From NCBI GenBank assembly GCA_024364735.1, contig JAGFNQ010008257.1, positions 62,001 through 126,000 on the forward strand: a stretch of DNA of 64,000 bases, in the 5' to 3' direction. The stretch's first letter is position 1; the number at the start of each line of letters is the position of its first letter. Under the pieces are notes generated by a model that saw nothing but the letters and a program-made list of their open reading frames with translations, ran no database searches and was not told the DNA's origin. Position numbers and translations under genes: made by a program. Shown here piece by piece: positions 45,132 through 56,744 of the stretch. Origin of the DNA: Boesenbergia rotunda. Taxonomy: Eukaryota > Streptophyta > Magnoliopsida > Zingiberales > Zingiberaceae.

Positions 45132-47478
45132 TGATGCCCTCAAAATAGGCTGTCACGAAAGTGGGTCTCAAATTTAGATATTTATATGAATGCTGGAAAC
45201 CCTTTTTGCAATCAGAATATGAAAACGTAGTAAAGGGGTCACAGGTCGTATTTTTCCTAGGGATAGTTGAGATGTTGTGTGATTCGTGCTTGAGTTTAGG
45301 TGTCGTTGATATTTTTGGATTTCAAATTAAATTGGGGTTTGGGTTGCAATTCAGAAATGAAAGTGCAATAAAAATAAAGGGAACTAAACTAGTGAACCAA
45401 ACAAGCGATAGCAAATTATAACTCAATCAAAGGTAAACTAATTCAACCAAGGAGACTAACTAAAATTGGAAAAGCAAATCTAAATCAAAATGCAACACAG
45501 ATGCTAAGTAAAGGAATAAAAGCAGTGAATGGTGGTTTTCGCAAGCAAACAAACTTGGACTAATGCTAGCTACAAAATTTAGCAATTACACTTAAAACAA
45601 ACTCAACTCAAACTATCTACAAGTTTTGAAAACCAACTAATGCAGGGAAAATTCAAAGATGCTAGATACGATACCAATTGACTTCAAACGCTATCACACG
45701 CCAAGAGACAAACGAAAAACTGATTCAAATCAGTGCCCAAACAGCTTGGCATGCAAGGAAAAGCCCTTGTGCCAAGTCTGCTACTTTTATGCCAAGGCTA
45801 TCCTATCAGTTCAGAAATGCAACTGACCGAATGCAGTTTGAAAAGCAAACTATCAATGAAGAACTTTGCAGGAATAGGTGAAGAAATGCAAGACATAAGC
45901 TGCTCACACAATTCTGCCCTATTGCAGAAATGAATTGGATGTCGAAATGCAGGGAATGAACTAACTTGCGGAATTGGCAATGGAAACACACAAGCTGAAA
46001 TTAAGCACTAATTTCTAATGTTCAGATTCGATTCAGACAAAACTAAGCTCACTAATTAGAATTTTAGAAGTGCTAACTAAGAATGGCAGACATGGAGAGT
46101 GAAATGCAGAAATTAAAGTTGATACGCTACAAGCAGGAAAACTGGCACGCAACAGGGAAGACTGAACAAGAATTGAAACGCAAGCAATTAAATAGGAGAT
46201 AAACTGAAATTGATACAATAGTTCACTCAACAAACACTAGATCTACTTAACTTGCAGAAATTAAATCTAACTTAAGCAGAAACAACTTAAGAAGTAATCA
46301 AACAGCTGATACGAATTTCAGCAAATGACAGAATTCAGAAATGACGCTACAACTGAAACTAAGGAAATTAGCTACGAAAACTAATCCTGAACCCTTCCCG
46401 AGCTCAAAATCTCCTTGTTTGTCAAGCAAAGGCTGGCCTCGAACCCCTAAGCTCAGCAAATCAGTGGAAAACAGCTTAGATTGATGAACTCTGCTCAAAC
46501 TGCATCAGCTGGGAGAATTCCAATCCGAACTCTTCGATCTCAGTTCGCTGGGTTGCGCTGATGATTTGGAGAAGATATAAGCTCACCTGAGGACCCCTCC
46601 AAGTGGCTGAGATGGTCAGAAATGGATAGTGGCTGAGATTCATGTGCTCGGACCACAGAGCATGCCGAAACCCTCAAACACCTCTGTCCGGATGAAAATT
46701 GAGCTGAATTCTTCACCGAAGCTATCTCCAATGATCCAGATGATGATCCAAGGTCGAGATTGAGGTGGTCACGCCTTCAAAACTAAGAAATTGGCAAAAG
46801 AAAACGAAGAACTCGACGAGAAAGCATTGTTGCGGCGAAGATGCGACGAGGAAGGAAACTGCGTAGATTTTTGATTAAGTATTTAGCATTGGACGGTTCA
46901 GATTGATTTGAGGAAATCCAACGGCTGATCTTCATCCGATCTGGCACAAATTTTGATGATGTTGATCAAGGGTCAGGATCTACCTCGTGGTAGCTTGGAT
47001 CCTCCAGATTTGCAACGGATGGTCCAGATCAACCTAATCTTTGAATGGACAGTCAAGAGCCCTCCGAGCTTGATCCAACGGTTGGATGATCTCTGATTGG
47101 GATGAAAGTCTCAGATCTTGATCCAGATGCTTGATCAACCCTAACCCTAGCTCGGATTGCCTTAGATGGATCCAGATGGCTCAGATCTAGCCGCTTTTGA
47201 ATCCGACGACCCAGATTAATCGGAAGCTTGATAACTCGATCCGGGTCCACTTCCGACTCAAGTTTGACCCAGTATGCCCTAGGTCCATGAACTTTTCATG
47301 CCTACAAAAATAGATCAAAAATTTAGTGGCCAAATAATCCAAATATGTATAAATTTACAATTAAGTCCAAAATAACAGTATGTTCTAAAACCTAGGGTAA
47401 ATTCACAATTAAGCAAGTAAAACATGGGTCAAACATGGATTTTAGCAACTAAAATAATCAATAAAAAGGTACTTATCA
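45132..47478 (-). repeat. 5' LTR of A4 (2347 bp)
   Basis: Plus-strand ends TGATGCCCTC and GGTACTTATCA. It is uninterrupted and so shows the empty site of C2. No gene is supported. Confidence 0.9.
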
Positions 47479-47665
47479 GGCGCCCCCAGTGCCCAGGGCG
47501 CCCCGGGCTCAAGCCAACGAAGCGGATAGAGTCAAGCCAGCGAGAAGCCAACGGATCGAGTCAACCAGGGCGCCCCCAGCGTCTCGGGCGCCCCCACAGT
47601 CAACTCTCAGCCCTATTCGAGTGGGATAAGGGTTGGCCGAGATTTGCTCGGATCGGCTGACACGT

Positions 47666-47683
47666 GGGGGGGGGGGGGGGGGG
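47666..47683. repeat. run of 18 G in LTR C3
   Basis: It follows CACGT and precedes CGCCCCC. The same position holds 14 C (reverse strand) at 17289-17302 and only a short run in C2. Confidence 0.9.
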
Positions 47684-47714
47684 CGCCCCCAACGTTCAGG
47701 GCGCCCCGGGAGGC

Positions 47715-47722
47715 TATAAAAA
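47715..47722 (+). promoter_or_regulatory. LTR TATA box of C3
   Basis: TATAAAAA directly after a GGGCGCCCCGGG palindrome, as in C2. Confidence 0.55.
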
Positions 47723-48464
47723 GCCCCTCGACCCCAAGGCTTCAGGCATCACATCTTCCAACGCCAACACGCTCTTCTACTTACGCGCTCTGCTGCGGAA
47801 ACCTCCCAACTCGAGATACAAGCGCCGACGATGTCCCTCTACTCCGAGATACATTCCACATCGGACGTCGGTAACAAAGAGCTGTCCTTTTAAGTTTACT
47901 GTACTGCAATTGTAATATCTGTTTGTAAACCTTTTTGCGCACATATAGAATTGCCCGCAGTAAACGGTCAACAACCGTGGGCCTTGGAGTAGGAGCCGAC
48001 CGTGACTCTGAACCAAGTAAAATCTTGGTGTTTGTGTGTAGTTTAATTTTAATTTTTCGCTGTGTATACTCTTTTTCAATCCGAAACGACTTACGATATT
48101 CACCCCCCTCTATCGTTTTCTCTCGATCCAACACCAATTACTGCAGATGCACAGACTTAAGCATCTTGAATCAAGGTAAGGACCTAAGCATCTCAACCCA
48201 TTCTAGGTTATCAATCAAAAGTACCCTAAGGTGTTTGTGAGATGTTGGCTTCTAGATCTATAGGTGCATGTAGTTCTAGGGTTAGGGTCTAAGCTATGTC
48301 CATTTGCAAAAAAAACCCTAGTTTTGAAAGGGGATAATTTTTCTTAAGAAAAACTAAGTTGAAAAATTATTTAAAAAAATGCATAAAGAAAATGATTTTT
48401 CAAAATTAAGTAGAAACTGATAAGTAATAAAACAGTTTTAATAAATCCCAGAAGTAGAGCAGAC

Positions 48465-48720
48465 CTATTCTACCAAGCATAACCCTAACTGCCTTCTTAG
48501 TGAGCTGAACTTAGACTCAGGTAGGGGTTTGGTGAATATGTCAGCTAAGTTAGAGTTAGAGTCTACATGCTTAAGGACTATCTCACCCCTGGCTACATGA
48601 TCTCTTACGAAGTGGTGTTTGACTTCTATGTGTTTAGTTCTAGAGTGTTGGATTGGATTTTTAGTTAGATTAATTGAGCTTATATTGTCAATGTAGACTT
48701 GAGTTTGGGTGTAGTAAAAG
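48465..48720 (-). pseudogene. copia RNase H C-terminal part
   Basis: Translated on the minus strand it reads TQVYIDNISSINLTKNPIQH, then SRTKHIEVKHHFVRDHV, then NLADIFTKPL: the conserved end of copia RNase H. The open frame extends upstream to 48935, but that part is palindrome/TATA sequence, so a deletion has joined it to non-coding DNA. All of RT and integrase is missing. Confidence 0.85.
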
Positions 48721-48737
48721 AAGAGCGTTTCGGGTGG

Positions 48738-48746
48738 CTTATATAG
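48738..48746 (-). promoter_or_regulatory. internal TATA box of D
   Basis: Minus-strand TCTATATAAG follows GGGCGCCC palindromes (48755-48885). It corresponds to the internal promoter block of C1, but here the additional ORF downstream is replaced by RNase H. Confidence 0.45.
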
Positions 48747-48939
48747 AAGTGGTAGGTCGGGCGCCCAGGAGGTCCCGGGCGCCCAGGTTAGAGGGTAGCT
48801 GCCTTTGGCAGTCTTCTGCCTTGACCTGGTGCTGGATGGGGGCGCCCGTGATGGCCGGGGCGCCCGAGGGGTCATGGGCACCCGGGTTGACTGTTTGACC
48901 TGGTTTGACCGTTTGACCAGGTTTGACCATTTCAATCAA

Positions 48940-49655
48940 GACAATTCAAGTCTAAATTCATCAATATTATCAAAATTAGATTTTATATTTATTTAATTCC
49001 TAACTATCTCACCCGGGATCTAGTTATCAAGCACGTTAACCTTATGAATTTTTGTGAGACAGATTTTTGAATAGAAGGTTTTATTTTGAATAGTCATGAT
49101 TAATTTTGAAAAAGTTAAATTAATTTTGAAAATAATTGGTTTTGAATTTATTTTGAAAAAGGAGTGTTTGAATCTACAATTAACTGAAAATTTATGTTAG
49201 ATTCGAATTTGTCAAAGAATAAATTGAATTTGAATTTCAAAAATTGGCTTCCAGGTCTTGGCGAGTCACTAGGCCTTCTTTGGCCGCAGCCTTATTGGAT
49301 CATCAACCCTTTCCTTGACAAAGCCTTTTAATGAAATTTCATTTTTAAAATTACTTTTTTTGAAAAATTCTAGTCTAACTAGTTTGGGTCTTGGATCGGT
49401 AGCTTCGGCTAGTTTCACCAGTCTAAAGAGTTTAAGTAGTGTATACTTGACCTTATTAGAAAAGGCTTCCCTAACGTACTATCATCTCACCGCCACCCAA
49501 TACTATGTTGTTCAAATTTCAGTTAATTGGATTAGTCCTTAGTCTAACTAATCCTAGGTCTAAGCATGGTAAATTGCATAAAATAAATAGATAAGCAATC
49601 ATGCAATTTAACACAAGAAAAGAGATTCATTTAACTATAAACATTGTTTTTAAGT
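48940..49655 (-). other. non-coding internal part of D
   Basis: Colinear with 14286-14946 of C1; AT-rich, no supported ORF. Confidence 0.65.
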
Positions 49656-50757
49656 TGGCTCCCCCTGGACTTAAGTCATGGTAATGATTAGGCAAGATAT
49701 GAATCTTGTCCTTGGGGATCCAATACTGATTTAGTCCAGCTTGGTTGTTCAGGCATAGTTAGGGTACCCATGCCTGAACTTTAGGTCTAGACTGATTCAG
49801 TACAGCATAGTAAGATCTTTATCTCGCCTTGGTTCAGTAGCCTAACCCGGATCGATTTAGAACGGACTTCTATTTTCCAAGGATCATATCAAGACCTTTG
49901 GAACCAGAGGTGAATCATTCCAAAGCAGCTCTAAGGTCCTTGACTTGAGTTTTCAAGGAGGAGTTCTCTTTCTCAAGTTTTTCAACTTGAGTAGAGGTTC
50001 CTTCTTGAACCTTCTCAGTTAAGGATCTAGAGTCAGCTTCGTCTTTCAGGAGTTTTACTTCCTGTCGGAGGGACTCGACTCGGATTTTGGTTTTTGCCAA
50101 GTCTCGAGATAGATACATAATTAATTCTGATAATTGATTTTGGTTTTAACTTACAGTGATTTGGCCGTCCTCTGAAAATGTGAGCTTTCCGTCGTCAGGC
50201 TCCGATTCTGATTCGGTCTCGATTTCTTCCGAAGCAGTCAGGGCGAGCAGGTTCGACTGTGGGGCCTCTTCTTCTTCTTCAGAGGAACACTCGTCTCACG
50301 TTGCTTGAAGGGTCTTCTTCCTTCATGTCTTCTTCGTCTCCTTCAGATTGGGGCATTCTGTCTTGTAGTGACCCTTCTTTTTGCATTCGTAACAGGTCAC
50401 ATTTGGTTTGGTCTTTTCATTTGAAGGATCAGCTAGTTCTTCCTTTCTTCGGCTAGCTTTCCTTCAGTTGGTCTGGTTTTTCAATTCCTTGTAGTAGTCC
50501 CGGGCTAGCCGAACTAGTTTGGGTCGATTTCCTTCGCTGTCTTCTGAGTCTGAATCTGAGTCAGACTCGGGTGCAGGTTGGGGCTTCTTCTTGGTCATCT
50601 TTCCAGTTTTACCTGCAACAAAGGCAATGCCTTTCTCGGCCACGGTGCAGTTAGTCTGCTCATGTAATTCAAGTTATGAAAATAACTCATCTAATTTAAT
50701 TCTAGACAGATCCCTTGAAACTTTGTACGCATCTACCATAGATGCCCACAAAGTCTT
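49656..50757 (-). pseudogene. gag: SIRE-type gag of D, decayed
   Basis: Related to the C1 gag: a VDAYKVSRDLS-like region near 50730, a zinc knuckle region near 50390, an acidic Ser stretch, a coiled coil at 50118-49915, and the end region with stops and frameshifts. The N-terminal part is missing, replaced at about 50757 by F. It cannot encode protein. Confidence 0.75.
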
Positions 50758-50894
50758 TTCGGGCATTCCTCGAAGAGTACAAATTTGTACTCCTCAGCAG
50801 TGAGGACAATGTCAAGGTTCCTCTTCCAGTCTATGTAGTTTGGTCCAGTAAGTTTATTGTCCTTAAGAATTGTTGCTAGTGGGTTAAAGGTCAT
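50758..50894 (-). pseudogene. gag: copia gag N-terminal fragment
   Basis: MTFNPLATILKDNKLTGPNY then IDWKRNLDIVLTAEEYKFVL is a typical copia gag start, of a different group from the SIRE-type gag of C1 and D. It ends at EECP, where D sequence begins. Confidence 0.8.
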
Positions 50895-51940
50895 TATGAA
50901 AAACCTGAGAATCATAACATACACTACTTTAGAAATCAAAAATAAATTGATTCCTCAAAACAATAAATTTTCGAAATCAACCAACACCCCTATACACCGA
51001 GAAATTCGCATGCCACGATGGTGTGGACGTATACGAATCCCTACATTCGTAAGAGGAGGTTTTACCCATCAATCTTACTATCTTGTCAATCTAACTTTTT
51101 GACAAGTATGATCAACAGTTGGTTCACTTTGGCACTGCAAAATAATAGCAGTGACTACGATGGGGAGGATACTATTATTCGCATCTAAGTGTTCACCATT
51201 ACACGACACTAAGAAAATTATTTTTAATTATGTGCCTTCCGATGGGGAAGTACACACTCTCTTCAATAATTTTCTATACTCTTTTCCGACCCAGTGATCT
51301 GCAGAACATGTCCATCAGATAAGGAGGAAGGCACTCAGAGCCGATGCGCAGACTTGTTCGCATCACTTATCGGATTGTAATGGAAGCCATGAGACCCTTA
51401 GGGTCCCTCTCCCACTTAGTAATTTAGTTCGAGGAATTTTAACATAGCACAACCACACAACAAGCACATAATCAACATATGAAAAATACAGAAAATCCTA
51501 GATTTTCTAACTTTCATGACCCTTGGTCTCCAATGCGCCTCCAGTCGTGTCATCACTTCGTCCGCTCCTCCCTTATGCACAAGCCACCTTGAGGGATCTC
51601 CGAGCCTAAATGACTAGCTAATTATTTACATCATCGATCCTATACTCCACAAAGGAGTGTACATGAAAACTAGATCAAAAGTAAAATAAATAGCTCGGCT
51701 AAACATGAGCTGTATTTAATTACAAAAATTAAATACCTAACCTCCTCAACCCTGAGGATTAATTAATTACAATAAATTGCACAACCATTCATACAACCAT
51801 TATTTGGCCATGACAAGTTAGAATCTTGTGCCTGCAACACAAAGTTAGCCTACGCACATCCACACATCATCCAGCAAAATAAAATGTATAAGAATGCAAA
51901 AAATTAACCAACCCTTAAACACACAAACCCGGAAACCTAA
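50895..51940 (-). other. leader of F, no gene seen
   Basis: Over 1 kb between PBS and gag start; contains scattered short ORFs without conserved features. Confidence 0.5.
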
Positions 51941-51953
51941 TCTCTGATATCAA
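51941..51953 (-). other. degenerate primer-binding site of F
   Basis: Minus-strand TTGATATCAGAGA, compared with the usual TGGTATCAGAGC. Confidence 0.55.
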
Positions 51954-51954
51954 T

Positions 51955-52434
51955 TGTTGGATATGGCTTGGCGGGTTTCCTAAGCGAATACGTGATCATC
52001 CTCGAGAGACCTCTCCATGTCTATGAATTAAAAATTAATCCGAATGGAGACCCGTCTCCCAACGAGCATCTCATGCCGTATCGAACTATCCAAATTACAA
52101 CTCGGCCAATCGGGCCTTGTAATTTGCTTGACTATTTGACCACGGAAAAGGCGATGAGTGGATCGCTGACTTTTTTGTTTATGGTCGGGGTTCAGTTAAT
52201 TAAGTATTAACTATGATTCGCAATCAAAATAATTAAATAACTAACATAAAATGACAAGGCAAACAAAATATGGCACATAATGACATAAGGGAGCTAGGGA
52301 AAGAATTAAACCTTTCCGATCACCTCGCGGCCTTCTACCTTATGACCCTCCCTTCCTGGACATCATGTGGGCGACGATCTACCAGGAACCGAGATCATCG
52401 ACGCACTCCAATCGAGATCTTCTTCTTGACTTGG
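51955..52434 (-). repeat. 3' part of the F 5' LTR
   Basis: On the minus strand it ends CCATATCCAACA next to the PBS. The rest is separated by A3. CTTGG (52430-52434) should be half of the A3 target duplication. Confidence 0.65.
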
Positions 52435-53936
52435 TGATAACTAGCATTTTGACGGATAAATTTTGTGCAATTAGTAAGGGAATTTGGGGCTCTGGGGTGC
52501 AATTGTTTATGAAATGATGCATAATTATTAATAGAATGTATTTTCATTGGTTAATTAATTTTCCTGCATTTTCACACTCATATTTCATTCTATTGAATTT
52601 TTGGACAGCTTGTGCATCATCGGATCAAAAAGGGCACATTCGGGGCGAAAATTTCATTCTGTTGGAGCCCTGATTGGTCACCAAACCAATCAGGGGGAGC
52701 TCTGATTGGTCACCAGACCAATCAGGGGGAGGCCTGATCGGTCACCAGACCAATTAGGGAAAGCCTGATCGATCCCCAGACCGATCAGGGAAAGCCTGAT
52801 CGGTCCCCAGACCGATCAGGAGCAGATGGCACAGAGGAATTCAGAATTTTAGCTACTGATCACATCCTGATCGGTCCCCAGATCGATCAGGGAGGTTCCT
52901 GATCGGTCCCCAGACCGATCAGGGAGCATCCAGACCGATCAGTAGCTGTCCAGATGCGATCGGATGCACGGGTCATCACAACCCTCCACTTGAATCTTGC
53001 AACGACGATTAATGGAGCTTCATTGCAAGTGATCTCAGCTACTCATCAGAGGAAATGAAGGGTGGAAAGGAGGAGTAGAAAAGGGGATTAGGGTAGCCAA
53101 AGAAGGAGAGGGGAACTCACGATCGCATCTCTTACCCGACGCCCCTCCATCTCATCCATCGCCACCAAGCGGCCGGCGGTTCCTTCCACCACCTCGCTGC
53201 TGCCGGCCGGAGCTTCTTCTCCACCTCCACTTCTCCTTCTTCTTCATAGCTGCAGTTTCTTCTTCATCAAATTCGGACCGCAGCTTCATCTTCACAGTTT
53301 TTCACAGCAGCTTCTTCTTCCTCAGATTTGTGTAGTTGGGTTGATGTAGTGGATGCTTTTATTGATTATTGAATGCTTGTAATCCATTTCTGTCATCTAT
53401 GTTAAGTTGCTTGCATTTTACTCATTTTGATTCACGCTTGTTACTTGTTTGATGAAATGTCCCAATCAATTTTTGTTACTTTAATTGTTCAACTTAGGCT
53501 AGTTTAAATTCTTGCAATGCATTTCTTATTAAATGGTAGTTAGTTATGTTTGTTCTATTCTTAATTAAGAGAAATTAGGTTAGGTTAGGTCTCGTTTATG
53601 CTCCATTTCCCTAAATGCTTACTTTATGTTGCTTTTCGTTTCCTTGCAAGTCTAGTTTAGATTAGATTAGATCCTCTTTACTCACATTGTCTTTCATTAA
53701 TTACGATTAGATTTCATACGTGCTTTGCTGTTTTATATCGTAGTCTTAGTTTTCAAATCCAAACCCCCATTTAATATCCAAAAATCCAAAAGCAATAATT
53801 TGGAATCCTACGATTATTAACCTATCATTACATTCCTTGAGAGAGACGACTCGAGTAACTCTATATGGCATTAGTTTAGAGGAGTTCGATACTTTAATTG
53901 TATTTGAAACCGTAACACGACTAAATAAGGTTATCA
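52435..53936 (+). repeat. 5' LTR of A3 (1502 bp)
   Basis: Termini TGATAAC and GTTATCA form a perfect 7-bp inverted repeat. It contains the hairpin array at 52670-52942. No supported gene. Confidence 0.85.
52670..52942. repeat. TGATCGGTC hairpin array
   Basis: Seven units with arms CTGATCGGTC and GACCGATCAG and loop CCCA or ACCA. The first two have T in the left arm and A in the right (CTGATTGGT/ACCAATCAG), so pairing is kept. A half unit follows at 52930-52942. Confidence 0.9.
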
Positions 53937-53940
53937 AATT

Positions 53941-53958
53941 TGGCGCCGTTGCCGGGGA
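53941..53958 (+). other. primer-binding site of A3, tRNA-Asp
   Basis: TGGCGCCGTTGCCGGGGA, four bases after the LTR. Confidence 0.9.
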
Positions 53959-54072
53959 ATGTAGTGGTGCTTGATAATTATATCTTTTGATTCTATTTTT
54001 CATTGCTTTATCTTTTGTATACGGTTCCTGTCATTTTTCTTGTTTGTTTTGTGACAGGGCTGTAAGATCAAA

Positions 54073-56394
54073 ATACTTTCACCAGAGGACTATACAATGA
54101 TAAAAGAGGCATTGGTGGAGTTGAAATGTTGGTGTAAGGTGTTGGAATACCAACAAAAATATAAAGCTCATTCATCTACTCACCAGCAGCCGATTCAGCC
54201 TACATTTCAGCCACCTCAGCCACAATTTTAGCTTCTCAACCAATTTCAGCAGCCCTGTTCAGAGTTTCAGCCTTTCAACCAATTTCAACCGCCACAGCAA
54301 GATTTCCAACAGCCTTGAAACCAAAATTTTCAGCAACCAAATCAGTTTTTTCAGCCATAAGTTCAACCATCATTCCAAAATTTTCAGCCAAGTCAGAATT
54401 TTCAGATTGGGCAGCCACCACTTCAGCAATTTCAGCCCCACTTTCAGCCACCTTATCAACAAGATCAATCACCTTTTCAAGAAATTCAGCAAGGGTACCA
54501 AGATAATTTGAATTTCCAGCAACCATTTCAATTTCCACAGCAATTTCACCCTTGCAACCAGAATTTTCAGCCCACTCAATTTCAGTGTTCACCACCACAA
54601 TTTCAACCTCAGATCCAAAATTTTCAGGGCTACAATTTTCAGCCATCTCCACCAACTTCTGAACCAAATTTTCAGCAGTTTAATCAGCCTGTTCAACCAT
54701 TTGATCAGCCCCCACAGTCTCCATTTTAGACTTCACAGCCTACTTACAGTTTTGAGCAGCCTTATGCTACCTTTCAAGTACAACAAGAATTCCATACTAA
54801 CCAAGGAGGCTTTGAGAATCCTGATTGGAGTGAGGCTCAACAACAAAGGATGATGGAGATGTTGCAACAAGTTCAACAACTACAACAGCAAAATTTTCAA
54901 CAACAACAACGCCTTGCAAAATTGGTAGATCAATGGAATCAGATAAAACCCCAAGAATCAGAACAGTTATATTCTCAAGTTGCTTGTAATTCTGAGAGCC
55001 CCGGAGTTGATTTTATATCAGTTCAAGGTGACCCTAATGCATGGCCAAGTCCTTCTTCAAATGATCTTAGAATTTTGGTAGAAGAAGAAGAAGAAATCAT
55101 CAAATATAGGGCACCTACAGCATGCATCCCTCTGGAGATTCCTATTCAAAATTCATTTCCAAATTTTTCAGCTCAAGAAGAAGAAACTAAAGCTCTATAG
55201 GACCATTCTCATCTTTTATTTCTTGATGATAGTGTTATTGATGGTCCTAATCTTTCTAATATTGTTGCTGTAGAAATTACTGAAGAAGCATGCATAGGAG
55301 ATGATTCTATAGGTGTAGGGGATTGCGCTAAGCCCCAGGGACCACCACCATTCCCAGAAAGTGTAGGGGCATGCATGATGGGAGCAAGTACCCAAGGATC
55401 ACCTATTCCAGTTGAATGTCAACCAGAATTTGAGCCTGAGATGGAGGTATTTCTTGTAGAAACTCCAGTTATTCTTCAACACGAATAGGTAAGTATTCCT
55501 TCTATTTCTTTGGAAAAATCAATAGAGGCACCTCACTCTGAGTTTATTATTTGTGATGAGTTTATTGACACGTCTTTTGTAGAAATTGTTTGTGAGAAAC
55601 CTGTAGAGGCACCTGAAATTGATGTTGTTTGTTACGATGAATCCCTTGATACATCTTTTGTGGATATGGATTGTAAAAATTTTTTAGAAGTGCCCCAAAT
55701 TGATGTTGTATGTTATGATGAATCTTTTGATACATCTTTTGTGGACATGGAGTGTGAAAAATTTTTAGAAGAGCCTGAAATTGAAGTTGTTTATTGTGAT
55801 GAATCTCTTGCTATATCTTATGCTGAAGTTGAGTGTGAAAAACTTATGGAGGTACCTCAAATTGATTTCAGTGGTTGTAATGCATTGCTTGATACATTCT
55901 TGTTGGACAATAATTGTGAAAATTCCATTGAGGTATCCAAAATAGATTTCATGGGTGGTGATAAGTTTCTTGAATTACCCTTGGTGGATATTAATTGTGA
56001 AAAATTCATTGAGATACCAGAAACTGATTTTATTGGATGTGATATATTTTTGGATACATTTCATGCAAAGACCGATGTTATTTCATTTCTTTCTTACCCT
56101 GCACGCTTGAGAAAGGTATTACATGGTTTTGCAGGGTCCCGAAGACTTATGGAGTGGGTGCTCCATCTGAACAGACTCCAACCTCTTGGAAGGACTTTCA
56201 AGAGGCTTCAAGAGGGAGGAGTAGATCTTACTGTAATTTATAGCACTCCACTTCTGACATGGCTCGTGTACCTAAATCGTCTACGGCCACCTGAGCATTT
56301 TCCTGTAAAGTTTAATTGTGGGGGAGACATGCACCATGACATAGCTCAAATGAAGGAAGCTCTCTCAGCTACTCCTACTCCTCCGCTACCATGA
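54073..56394 (+). pseudogene. Q-rich family A protein, start codon lost, seven nonsense codons
   Basis: The start is ATA in place of ATG (54073), followed by LSPEDYTMIKEALVELKCWCK. The frame is kept to 56394 with stops near 54228, 54316, 54358, 54727, 55198, 55486 and 56392; four are CAG to TAG and one CAA to TAA. Codons 55510-56391 are open and hold about seven 26-residue repeats (CEKFLEVP-IDVVCYDESLDTS) and the W-repeat end. Confidence 0.85.
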
Positions 56395-56729
56395 TGGAGG
56401 TTGTTTCTTGATAGACTCCGCCCGCCAGAAATAAAGGGGAGTTTGTTCCTTTCTTTTTCTTTCTTATTTTTCTTTATGTTTATACTTGCATGTTAATTTG
56501 TTTGCTTTTATACTTTGCATTCATACTTTACTTCTTCATTCTGCATTTTGTTTGGTCTTGAATAAATCCTGTTTGATTACGAGTTGTATCTCCTAACATG
56601 TTCCTTTATTATGCTTTGAGAATCATAAAAGATGGTTAAGTCCGACTATTGAGTTTTGGTTTCTTTGGTATGCTTGGGGATATTAATTGCATTTAGTCAT
56701 TTGTTGTGGTGATAGACTCTATCTTGTTG
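56395..56729 (+). other. 3' non-coding region of A3, first part
   Basis: It continues at 63839-63902. The total is about 400 bp, far shorter than in A1 and A4, and has a single PPT. Confidence 0.7.
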
Positions 56730-56744
56730 TGTAACACCCCAAAA

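Larger units (their letters stand above)
33322..47478 (-). mobile_element. A4: family A element with two nested solo LTRs
   Basis: The two LTRs are each 2347 bp once the nested solo LTR is removed (45132-47478 and 33322-37087). It has a PBS, a split Q-rich ORF and a double PPT region. The flanks GGCAC (33317-33321) and GGCGC (47479-47483) are a target duplication with one changed base. It is inserted in LTR C3. Confidence 0.9.
32536..48133 (+). mobile_element. C3: solo SIRE-type LTR, split by A4
   Basis: The halves are 32536-33321 and 47484-48133, together about 1.43 kb, colinear with the solo LTR at 34459-35872. It starts TGTTGGTGCAG and ends CTCGATCCAACA. The target duplication CCAAT is found on both sides (32531-32535 and 48134-48138). 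No internal sequence of its own remains, so it is a solo LTR left by recombination. Confidence 0.9.
30585..50757 (-). mobile_element. D: SIRE-like copia element, interrupted by nested insertions
   Basis: In minus orientation the pieces are gag (50757 to about 49660), a non-coding part, a palindrome/TATA block (48900-48738), an RNase H end (48720-48465), 3' non-coding (48464-48134, then 32535-31666), PPT and a partial 3' LTR (31649-30585). Solo LTR C3 with A4 lies between 32535 and 48134. The 5' end is lost at 50757, where it joins F. Confidence 0.8.
50758..52434 (-). mobile_element. F: 5' end of another copia element
   Basis: In minus orientation: LTR end (52434-51955), a mutated tRNA-Met PBS, about 1 kb of leader without ORFs, and a gag start cut after 46 codons by the junction with D. 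The LTR is cut by A3 at 52435. Confidence 0.7.

Noticed and set aside
1591..47484. GGCGCC at both 1590-1595 and 47479-47484 as the target duplication of one large element
   Set aside because: The motif is abundant in C LTRs, the flanking LTR pieces overlap, and A4 has its own better duplication at 33317/47479.
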